Shown: positions 9,816-19,439 of the stretch, one piece after another | Numbering within the stretch: position 1 is the first letter of the stretch | Layout of the letters: every line of letters starts with the position of its first letter | Assembly: GCF_038396675.1 (NCBI RefSeq) | Contig: NC_088920.1 | Span: 70,691,001 to 70,755,000 of the forward strand | Reading direction: 5' to 3' | Origin: Hydra vulgaris | Lineage: Eukaryota > Cnidaria > Hydrozoa > Anthoathecata > Hydridae | Length of the DNA stretch: 64,000 nt | Program-made: the position numbers and the translations under genes | Notes under the pieces: model-generated | Told to the model about the DNA's origin: nothing | The model's database searches: none | The model's input: only the letters and a program-made list of their open reading frames with translations

Positions 9816-10076
9816 AGTATCTACTAGATGAACGTATTCCAGATATAACATCTTCAGAAATTTTAACTCCTTCACCTTTTATATATAGAACATTGACAAT
9901 TAAAAAAGAGCAGGAGATTGCAAAATATTGAAATAGTACTTATTATTGTTAAATACGAGGATGGGGATGCATTTAAATTTCATATGAAATTTTACATACG
10001 AAATATTGACAAGAAAAAATATTTTGAAAAATGATATAAAGAAACTTTTTCTATAAAAAAAATCTTACATATATAA
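9788..10076 (+). pseudogene. Unknown small protein before the polymerase
   Basis: Begins MENILRMYIEYLLDERIPDI after the ttatataaaaa signal; frame breaks at TGA 9929-9931, and the next frame over continues IVLIIVKYEDGDAFKFHMKFYIR to 10076, suggesting one frameshifted gene of about 95 codons. Two adjacent stops in the second half. I do not recognise it. Confidence 0.4.
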
Positions 10077-10078
10077 AA

Positions 10079-13000
10079 ATGGAAAATAAAACGGAATTAA
10101 ATCAAATCGCAAAAGAGCGAAAAATTAAATATTATTCTAGAATGAGAGGAAGTGAATTATTAGAAGCTTTAGCACAGACACCTGTTGAGCGCACACAAAT
10201 TCAATTTACATCAGTGAGTAACACACCGATTAAATAAAGACCATCGCAATCTACAACAGGTTGGCTTATGTCATATGTTTCTAATACAATTAAAAATACA
10301 GTGAATACATTGGCAGCAAAAAAAGAATCAACTGAAAAAAGTAAATTTAATTCTATTGCAAATTGGATTGTGCCATACGTACCTGATACAATTAAGAATA
10401 AAGTCAATTAAAAAGTCAACTCATTAAAACGTTTATACAATAAATTAAAAGTTAGAAATAAAAATGAACCGAATAATAAAGTTGAACCAGATAATAAAAA
10501 TAAACCCGATAATAAAAATGAAGAAATAGAATTTAAATTAAAAAAATCATATGTTAAAAATGTGACAAAACAGTTTACAGTTAAAGGCATAGAAAGTTAC
10601 GATGCTTTATCTTTCATAAATGCTGCTAAAAATAGTGCTATTAAAGTACTAAACGAAAATAGAAATTCAAAGGTTTATATAGTTCTCTATTGTGAAATGG
10701 AGCGTACTGATATTAAAACAGGAGAAACTATAATCACATCTGCTCCATTTAGAACGAATAGTCAAGTTGTATTAAAAACAACAGATTTAGATGAGTTTTA
10801 TGAAATATCAAAGCAGAAAATTTTAGAATCATTATCATTATATCAACAAGCAGGATCAGGTTGGAGATTTGTTTCTGTTGAAAAGATGGATATAAATATT
10901 ATAGATTATAATCCTATTAAAGCTTGATCATATATTCTACTTGAAAAAAATTTAGCAACTAAAAAAGCAATAATTAATATAAAGAATGAAGATGATCAAT
11001 GTTTTAAGTGGTGTATCGCAAGAGCATTAAATCCAACAGATAAAAATTCTGAAAGAGTAGATAAAGAGCTTAAAAATCAAGCTGAAAAAATAAACTGAGA
11101 CAAAATAGAATTTCCAGTATCATTAAACAAAATCACACAATTTGAGAATAACAATCAAGATATCAGTGTCAATGTATATGGTTATGAAAACTCAGAAGTT
11201 CATATTTTGCATGTATCAACGAATAATGATCGCAAACATTTAATAGATTTACTATTAATCTCAAATGGTGAAACCAGTCATTACTGTTAAATAAAAAACT
11301 TAAGCAGATTACTTTTATCACAAACATCTAACAAACATTGCAAAAATCACTATTGTAGAAATTGTTTGTTAGGATTTAATTCAGAAGAATCTTTATCTAA
11401 TCATAAATCGTATTGCGAAACACATGATTCAGTACGTATCGAACTTCCACCACCAAATTCAACAATGCAATTTACTAATCACAATAAATCAATGAGAGTT
11501 TTGTTTGTAGTATATGCAGACTTTGAAAGTTTTATCAAACAAGTTGACACTTGTAAACCAAATCCGAATGAATCTTATACTAAACAATATCAAAAACATA
11601 TTCCAAGCTCATTCTGTTATTATATTAAATGTTTTGATGAAAGTTTTTATTAAAGCAGTCCAGTCACATTTGCAAGTAGTGAAACAGATGATGTTGCACA
11701 AATTTTTGTTGATAGTTTCCAAGAAGATACCATAAAAATGTAATAAGATAGGAAATCATAAAAATGTAAGAAGATATCATAAAAATGTAAGAAGATATCA
11801 TAAACAAGTAATATTATTAAATTTACAAAAAAGATGATATTTACTACTGAAAACAAGCATGATTTTAATGCAGCAACAGAATGTAACATTTGTAGAGGAA
11901 AACTTGGAAAAGATAAAGTACGTGATCATTGTCATATTACTAGAAAATATAGAGGTGCTGCTCATCAAAATTGTAATTTAAATTATAAGAATTCCAAAAT
12001 TCTTTCCAGTACCATATCACAATTTATCTGGTTATGATTCTCACTCATTTATAAAGAAATTATCAGGAGGAAAACTGAGTTGTATACCAAGCAATGAAGA
12101 AAAGTATATTAGCTTTTCTAGAGAAATTAAAGTCGATGAATATATTAAAGAAGGTAAGAAATTTGAAGTTAAACGTGAACTTCGTTTCTTAGAAAGTTAT
12201 AGATTTATGTCTTCTAGTTTAGATGCTTTATCAAAGAATTTAGGAAGAGGCCAGTGTAAAATATCGGAAAATTATTTTCAGGTAAAAAATTAGATTTGTT
12301 ACTACGAAAAGGTGTATATCCATATGATTGGGTTGATTCTATTAATAGATTTAATGAGACACAATTACCGCCAAAAATATTATTCTTTTCAAAATTAAAC
12401 GATGAAGATATAAGGGATGATGATCACTCACATGTACAAAATGTATGGAATGAGTTTAATTGCAAAACATTTAAAGATTATCATAACTTGTACAATGTTT
12501 CAGATGTGCTTTTACTGGCTCACGTCTTTGAAAATTTTAGAGATGTTTGTATGAATTGTTATAAATTAGATCCTGCTTGGTATTATACATCACCAGGATT
12601 AGCTTGGGATGCAGCATTGAATAAAACAAAATTAAAGTTAGAATTGCTAAGTGATTACGATATGATACTAATGATTAAGAAAGGTATAAGAGGTGGAATT
12701 AGTATGATATCAAATAGGTTAGGAACTTCTAATAATAAGTACATGGGTAATGAGTATGATCAAAGCAAACCATCAACATTTATCCAATATTTAGATGCTA
12801 ATAATTTATATGGATGGGCAATGAGTAAACCACTTCCAAAACATACTTTAAATGGATGGACGAAGATGAAATAGAAAACTGGAAATCAATTCCATGTATA
12901 CTAGAGGTAGATTACCCTGAATTTAGATTACCCTGAATATCTACACGATAAACATAACGATTATCCACTTGCACCTGAAAGAATAAATATTGATAAAGTT

Positions 13001-14003
13001 GAAAAATTAGTCCCTAACTTGAATAACAAGAAAAAGTATATAGTACATTATGAAAATCTTAAATTGTATGAAAGTTAGGATTAAAGAATCCAAAAATTCA
13101 TAGAGGCATAAAGTTTGAAGAAAGAGCATGGCTAAATGAATACATTGAACTAAATACTAACCTTAGAATTAAAGCAACTAATGATTTTGAAATAGACTTT
13201 TTTAAACTCATGAACAATTCAGTATTTGGAAAAACAATGGAGAATGCTGAAAACAGAGTTGATATTAGATTAGTAACAGACAGAAATGAAGTTATTAAAT
13301 TAGCATCAAAACCAAACTTTGAAAGTACAACAATATTTAATGAAAACTTAATAGCAATACATATAAAAAGAAAAAAATTAAAATATGCTAAACCAATTTA
13401 CTTAGGAATGTGTATATTAGGTGTGAGCAAACCTCTAATGTATAAATTTCATTATGATTACATAAAGAAAAAATATTCTGATCAAGCGAAGCTATTATTA
13501 ATAGATACAGATTCTTTAGCATACGATATAAAAACAGAAGACTTTTTTTCCGATATTTCTAAAGATATTGAAAGCAAATTTGATACAAGTTTAACCCAAA
13601 GCACCTAGCAATTAATAATGGAGGCTTTAAAGTTGGTGTTAATAAGAAAGTAATAGGAATGTTTAAAGATGAGACTGGAGGAACACAAATTGAAGAATTT
13701 GTAGAACTCAGATCAAAGTTGTATTCTTACAAAGTACACGGAAAAGATAACAAAAAATGTGAAGGAGTAAAGAAAAATGTTGTTAAAAAGTATATAACAC
13801 ATAAAGATTACAAAGATTGTTACTTAAATAAAAGAGATCATATTAGAAAAATGAATGTAATAAGATCATATTCACATGAAATTCACACAGAAGAGATCAA
13901 TAAAATAGCATTAAGCGCAGAAGACGATAAAAGAGTTATTTTAGAAGATGGTATACACACATTAGCATATGGACACTACAAACTAAAAGAAAATAATTTA
14001 TAG
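10079..14003 (+). pseudogene. Protein-primed family B DNA polymerase of the Polinton
   Basis: Replicates the element by protein priming. Order: N-terminal helical SAP-like segment (KERKIKYYSRMRGSELLEAL); Asn/Lys-rich linker of PDNKN repeats; KKAIINIKNEDDQCFKWCIARALNP; Cys/His cluster near 11340-11420; exonuclease motif I VYADFESF; HNH-like CNICRGK...RDHCHITRKYRGAAHQNC; Exo II PYHNLSGYDSHSF; Exo III YNVSDVLLLAHVFENF; polymerase motif A YLDANNLYGWAMS; motif B NNSVFGKTMENAENR; motif C LIDTDSLAYDI; end LAYGHYKLKENNL. Stops at 10235, 10409, 10925, 11096 and 11288 lie in one frame; frameshifts occur near 11995, 12290, 12870-13200 and 13600. Start abuts acatatataaaa. Confidence 0.93.
11718..11812. 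repeat. Short tandem repeat inside the polymerase pseudogene
   Basis: Units of about 21 bases, (aagatatcataaaaatgtaag), repeated about four times with drift. It adds stops between the exonuclease I motif and the HNH-like cluster. Confidence 0.8.
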
Positions 14004-14035
14004 GAAAATAGGACAAAAAGGTAAATAAAGAGGTC

Positions 14036-14100
14036 AAAGAACCCATAGGGTAGGGGGTACGGAAGCCCAAGGGGTGGGTGTTTGGGCATCCCAAAAAATC
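14036..14100. other. G-rich segment between polymerase and protease genes
   Basis: An unusual G-rich patch (cccatagggtagggggtacgg and ggggtgggtgtttgggc) in otherwise AT-rich sequence. Several G runs could form a quadruplex. Followed by a hairpin (14117-14141: ttgtttttttt/aaaaaaaacaa). Confidence 0.7.
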
Positions 14101-14153
14101 AAATAAATACATAAATTGTTTTTTTTTAGAAAAAAAACAACTTATAAGTAAAA

Positions 14154-14588
14154 ATGGAAAATAACAATTATAAACTTATCAATGTTAAAGGAATAATTTT
14201 ATCAAATGAACCACGAACAAATTTTCAATTGATCAAAGCAGCAAAAAAATTAAAAAAACAAAACATTTTAGAGGTGTATTTGTAAGAGATGAATTAAATC
14301 CTTGTTTTACATTTACTTAAATCCTTGAATTACTGAAAAATAACAAAGAAAAGAATGTGGAATATTAAATACAGGAGATTCAAGTACGCAGGGATAAAAA
14401 ATTAAGTTTTGACTCTTATGGACTACCACCTTCCGTTGAAGTTGTTGTTATATAAAAGACCTGTTTATTATAATAGTGAAAGAGTTCAATTTGGAAATAC
14501 CTCATTCTGTGGACACATGTGTTTATATGTTTTAAAAAAACTAGATGAAGGACATAATTTTCAGAATATTATTAATAATCTATGGTAA
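14154..14588 (+). pseudogene. Adenain-like maturation cysteine protease, catalytic region partly lost
   Basis: Processes capsid proteins in Polintons and adenoviruses (family knowledge). Seen in three frames: RGVFVRDELNP, CGILNTGDSS, then FDSYGLPPSVEVV, RPVYYNSERVQFGNTSFCGHMCLYVLKKLDEG. The Asp of FDSYG, the Gln region and nucleophile Cys of FCGHMC are present. Between GDSS(T/S)QG and FDSYG only about four codons remain, so the segment that should carry the catalytic His/Trp is missing, besides several frameshifts and a stop. Start abuts acttataagtaaaa. Confidence 0.75.
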
Positions 14589-14626
14589 TTTTTTAAAAAA
14601 ACTTACAATTTTTTTTTATATGTAAA

Positions 14627-15888
14627 ATGACTATTGATATATTCGGTCGCGATACTACTTTAGCTGTAGATGGTTTAATAATATCTCAAGCTAATAACTT
14701 GTTCATTAGGAGAGATGGACAAATTAATGCAACTAGTAATATTAATATGAATTCTAATAAATTAATAAATATAGCAGAACCTACTAACTCACATGATGCT
14801 GCTACAAAAAACTATGTTGGTAATAAAACACTTAATCTTAATGAATTAGGAATAATACCAAATTCAAGTTTAACGTGCCATGGGTTAAAAGAACAGACTA
14901 TTCCACCAAATACAGGTGCTGATGCAATAACAGTTTTTACACAATCTTCTGGCCCTGTTATTCTTAGAAAACTATGGTTAGCATTCCAAGGATTAGATCC
15001 TAATCACAATGTTCCAGGTAGTGTATATCTTAGAATATATGCAGATCATGAACTCTGCGTAGGAGTTTTTTCTACTTCTACACAGAGTGTTGGAGATAAT
15101 AATATTCCTTTAGCTAATGGTTTATTATTTTCACCACTTGGTGGATCATTTTATGCAAACTCTTTACAAGGTTGTAATGTATATACAGCAAATGCATTAG
15201 GAGGATACATTACACTTGATTTGCCATTTACTACTAGTCTAGTAATTCAATTATACAATAAAACTAGTCAAAACGTTACATATTGGATACAACCCTTTAT
15301 TACAATGACTACATCAATACCTCAATCATTGTCACCTATTAAATTATACTCAGAAACATTTAGATTTATGAACACAACTTATTGAAATGAATATATATTA
15401 TTAGAGACTACAGACAATGCTGGTCAAGGTGTTATCTTAAATATATTAGAATGCATATTATTGGAGTATCTGGAAGTTGGTGTGAATCTCTAGTACGCAT
15501 GTATGATGCAAAAAATTCTCCAGTAAATACTAACTCTGTTATATAACCGTGGACACCATATAATGGAAATAATTATACAGTATTTCCTGGATTTGATCAG
15601 AATAGTGTACGTAAATTTGCCTCACCTGGTTTAGAAGACTTTTTTCTTTCTTCGTGGAACAGTATAAATATTAATTCATTTGAAAATGAATCATCTGGAC
15701 TATTGTATAAATCAAGTGATTCCATTGGTTCTACAACTACTATCTCATTTTATAGAAATTTTACTGATTCCATGCCTGGTGTTCCTACTAGAAGAAGATT
15801 AGTAGTTACATTAAACTCTGGGGATGCGCAAACTTCTTTTACGTTAAGCTATATTACATTTACGCTTATATTTCACTTAAAAAATTGA
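14627..15888 (+). pseudogene. Fibre-like Polinton surface protein, possibly with a DUF2961-like C-terminal domain
   Basis: The first 252 codons are intact. Residues about 28-70 (LFIRRDGQINATSNINMNSNKLINIAEPTNSHDAATKNYV) have the repeating N-shaft pattern typical of phage and virus tail-fibre stalks; a beta-rich head follows with FTQSSGPVILRKLWLAFQG. After the TGA at 15383-15385 the same type of beta-rich sequence continues in shifted frames to 15888 (PWTPYNGNNYTVFPG, GLEDFFLSSWNS, SFYRNFTDSMPGVPTRRRLVV), which resembles the DUF2961 family. So a fibre with a receptor/glycan-binding head is likely (inference). At least two frameshifts and two stops in the second half. Start abuts tttatatgtaaa. 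Confidence 0.6.
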
Positions 15889-16461
15889 TCCAAAATTACA
15901 AAAATAGCTCATAGTTTGTAACCATAATATAATAATATATTATAGTTGTTATACTCCCATTACCTTAATTATTATTTTATTTTCGAATATAGTTAAAATG
16001 ATACCATTACTTGATTACATGATTACCATACTTTCTAGCTCACACACTTTTTTTGAAAATGCACATTTTTATGAGTCAGAACGCCCTTTTTATATTACTA
16101 TCGTGCGTCTTTTGCTTTTACGAATCTTTGCTTTGCTTATTACAAAAAACTTCTGGATTTTGTTTAGAACTTTTTCTTCTACCGATAACTCTTTTTTAGG
16201 TATTCCAAAATGTTGAATTTTTTAATGTTTTTCTTTCTTTTACTATTTTCTTTCCGAACATTATCAGAACATATTTTTTTAAAGTTTTATTGGAAATCGT
16301 CTTCTCTTCAGGAGATTTAGGATCTAAGTTTTCGCATGCTTTTATTCAAACATCCTGATTAAATAACGTAGCTGAAAAAAACCCTGCTTAAACCATCTAA
16401 ACGTTGAACTATCAACACAGGGCCCTAAGCCAGCTTGGAGCAGCTATGTATGAAAGTATTA
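15889..16461. other. Right flank of the Polinton, no identified gene
   Basis: An open frame of 72 codons from 15998 (plus strand) has no recognisable motif; a minus-strand Lys/Glu-rich stretch around 16200-16350 (DPKSPEEKTISNKTLKKI) also has none. The Polinton's right terminal repeat should be near here but its partner lies outside the window. Confidence 0.4.
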
Positions 16462-17314
16462 GGTCTACCAGAAAGTTCTGTCTGTTTTCGGAACAAATAA
16501 AATACTAATTTTTGATATCATCTTTAAACTTCATTGAATAATACAATTGCCATTATTTTTAATGACATCTTGCCATCAAGTTGGTAATTTGTATATTCCA
16601 TTTTAGAAAAAAGTTTTATTCTTTTGTTCAAAAAATTGAACTAGTGCTTGTTTGAAATCTTCTTCGTTTTCGAATTTCTTTTCAATCAAGAAGTTTTGAA
16701 AGGACAAAAACAAGCAATAGCCGGAGGTCGCTAAGTCAAGGGAATATGGTATATGCAGCATAATTTCCCAGCTGAGCTCTGCAATTTTTTGACAAGTTCC
16801 CAAAATAGTATGTGACTAGGCATTATCATTTTGCCTTTAAATTATCCTATTGCTGGCAATACTTCTCCAAATTAAGCTTTGTTTGGTCTTAAAAGCTCAT
16901 AATGTATTGGTTTTTGAATGTACCACCATATACACAACATTCTCTTATTCAGAGTCAAATGTGGTTTAGATGTGGAAAAGCTAGGCTTCGGGTTCACAAT
17001 ATGCCCTTTTTCGTACGATGTTTTCGTAAGTAATCCACTTCTCATCCCCAGTTATTATCCTGTTTAGAATTGGTTTGGTTCTGTTTTAGAGATGTGGATA
17101 TGACAGTTCGATCATCAAAGATCTTTGCCTAGTGTTTGACCAATCAAAAATGTCAAAATCGCTGGTTTGATATGTTTGGGACCATCTTCCACATGTTCTA
17201 TCAGAGCCAGTAACTTCATCAAACACGTTCAATAAATTTCTACATGCTTCTGTAGCATTTCTTCCTTGTTGAAATTCGCGTAAAATAGACGTAGACAGAA
17301 CTTTCCGGTTGACC
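16462..17314 (-). mobile_element. mariner element, internally deleted (853 bp)
   Basis: Terminal inverted repeats ggtc(t/a)acc(a/g)gaaagttctgtct at both ends, each flanked by TA. The length is well short of the usual 1.3 kb, and the transposase lacks its start and parts of its middle. Confidence 0.85.
16603..17296 (-). pseudogene. mariner transposase remnant
   Basis: Minus strand. From 5': ILREFQQGRNATEACRN and CGRWSQTYQTSDFDIFD (helix-turn-helix), then a gap to GDEKWITYENIVRK with the first catalytic Asp, then CIWWY..., and ENEEDFKQALVQFFEQKNKTFF at the end. The second/third-Asp region reads YSLDLATSGYCLFLSFQNFL, where the last catalytic Asp position is Gly. Frameshifts between blocks. Confidence 0.85.
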
Positions 17315-17931
17315 TAATATTTGTAAAAATCAAAAGCATCGAGTATACAAAAGAAAAAAAAATTAATGAAATATGTAACCAATTGTTTAACTAGATATAT
17401 TTGTTTTACGTTTTTTTATGTAGTTGTTAAAGCATTCCCAAGAGTCTTTACGGTCTTATTACAGAACACCGGATATCGGAACTTTTTTTTTTTCAACATC
17501 TTCGCTTCCAACAAGGCTGCAAGCAACCACTATTAGAGCTGAAAATTACTGGAAGAGAAAAGATGAAGTTTATATAGCAAGGTAATGATTGAAAGACAGC
17601 TTGAAAAATTGCAAATTTTATAAATATAGTTCATCCAGGTCATATTTTAAAAATCCAGAATATATTTTCTGTTATGTAAATTTGAAACAACTCAGATTTT
17701 AGCTGAGTAGTTTCAAATTTTTTTTTCAATCTTTCTATATTTTTTGTATGAGTAATGAGTGAATAAGCTTAAAAAACAATTGTATTCCAAAAATAAATCT
17801 AAACTAAATGGAAAATTTTTTGAACATCCAAAAAACTTAAAAGTCAAAAAAAATATATAAGAAATACCAGAAATATCCGGAAAAAGACAATTCCTTTATG
17901 AATCAGAAAAGCAAGATGAAGGAAGCAAATT
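17315..17931. other. Non-coding stretch with a hairpin
   Basis: AT-rich, no gene seen. A near-perfect hairpin (tttgaaac(a/t)actcag...ctgagtagtttcaaa) lies at about 17683-17721. Could be 3' untranslated sequence of the adjacent non-LTR element. Confidence 0.4.
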
Positions 17932-19160
17932 TTAAAAAACTGATGCTTTAAGAAATAAACTAGACGAATAATAGTTTTTAGAGCACTTATGAATAGTCAC
18001 AGAAAAAGGATGAGACTTAATTGAATAACGAGTAATACGAGAATGAATTTTAGTAAATGGCATAAGAGACGCTAACTCTTTAGAGCAATGCCCGTTATAA
18101 AACTTGTAGAAAAAAGAAAGAGAAGCAGCATTGCGACAATGTGATAGTGTTTGAATGTTGGCTGCAAGTGCAGGTTCAACTATGTTTAAAATGCATTTTT
18201 GCACCTTGTCTAAAAGAGAAAGGGTATAATAGGAAGATCTGGCCCCCAAATAGAGGATGGATTTGAGATTTATAGAGATAAAGAATTAAATCCGGAGTAA
18301 AAGCGTATCGAGCACGATAAAGAGAAGCAACCTTAGCAGATGCTAATTTTGCACCTAATTTGATATGTGGTTTTTAAGAAAGATTGGAAGTAAGAGTTAA
18401 TCTTAGAAGATGAATAGTAGATGAATCATCGAGTACATCACCGTTCATAAATATAGGAAGATCTAAATTATTGCGATAAAAATTGGCTGAAAAAAATTGA
18501 GTGTTATCCGTATTGAAATTCACCAGCCACTGTGAGCCCCATGCTGTAGCAATAGTGAGATCCTTTTCAAGCTCAAATGCCCCCTCCTACCAATCAGAGA
18601 GTGTTGGTTTCTTATCACGACAAGAATAAATGGTGATATTATCAGCAAACAATGCCATCTAAGATGTGAGAATATCTGGAAGATTGTTAATGTAAATTAA
18701 AAAGAGTATAGGGCTAAGGATAAAACCTTGAGAAGCCTCTGAATTTACAGGTTATAAAGATGAGTGCTGCCCATGAAGGACAACTTTTATACTACGCTTG
18801 GAAAGGAAGGATTCAATAACCTTAAAGTTGTTACCAGATACACCGTAAGAAGAAAGCTTGTGGACAAGACCAGCATGCTAAACTTGATCAAAAGCTTTAG
18901 AAATGTCAAGAGCTATAGCCTTAACCTCTACACCTCTATCTAATGCACGATGAAACCTATAGTTATTACTGTTAGCAAATCAGCTGTAGAACGAGAAGAT
19001 TGAAATCCATATTGATGATCAAAAAGTAAGTTATTAGATTCAAGATGAGAGGTTTAGTTATATAGAGTTGTTAATTAAAGATTCAAAAACCTTGCTCATG
19101 ATAGGAAGAAGACTAATGGGACGGTAGTTAGACAAGTCAGATTGCTGTTTAGAATTTTTG
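17932..19160 (-). pseudogene. 5'-truncated non-LTR reverse transcriptase (element A)
   Basis: Minus strand, Jockey/CR1-like. It begins mid-domain with YRPISLLPIMSKVFESLIN, then DISKAFDQV, ASQGFILSPILFLIYINNLPDIL, a motif C altered to FADN, and the C-terminal part (LDKVQKCILNIVEPALAANIQTLSHCRNAASLSFFYKFYNGHCSKEL) ends at 17932. Many stops; endonuclease and ORF1 are missing. Its upstream edge is close to the SINE. Confidence 0.82.
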
Positions 19161-19184
19161 AAACCAGCATAATACTATAAATAA

Positions 19185-19439
19185 GGCTAACGCGGTAGTG
19201 GTGTAGTGATAGAGCATTCGCTTCATAAACGAGAGGTTTTGAATTCAACCCCTCCACATCCCTGGTAGTATCACGCTTAACTTGTTTCTCCGCGCCGCGG
19301 CCTTGTTCGTTAAGGTTCGTGTTTCGAAAATATAGAGTTGAGAGAGGATTGTAACCAAAATTAAGTGACTTCCTCGTCTTTAGTGGTCTTTTCAGCCTTC
19401 GGGAGGTAAATTAATTTATAAAAAAAAAAAAAAAAAAAA
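19185..19439 (+). mobile_element. tRNA-derived SINE with poly(A) tail
   Basis: About 255 bp. The head gcggtagtggtgtagtgatagagc (A-box-like) and gaggttttgaattcaacccc (B-box-like) are tRNA-related; a GC-rich body follows, and the tail is a run of 18 A. No functional tRNA fold because arms are mismatched. Confidence 0.75.

Noticed and set aside
1034-11290. In-frame stops in nearly every Polinton gene could mean stop-codon reassignment or readthrough.
   Set aside because: TAA, TAG and TGA all occur, at non-equivalent positions, and frameshifts are mixed in; ordinary decay explains it better.
15998-16216. 72-codon hydrophobic open frame right of the Polinton.
   Set aside because: No homology, no start signal of the Polinton type; chance in AT-rich DNA is likely.
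19185-19300. tRNA gene at the SINE head (and at 44349).
   Set aside because: A- and B-box-like parts are present but the arms do not pair properly and an A-tailed body follows; these are SINEs.
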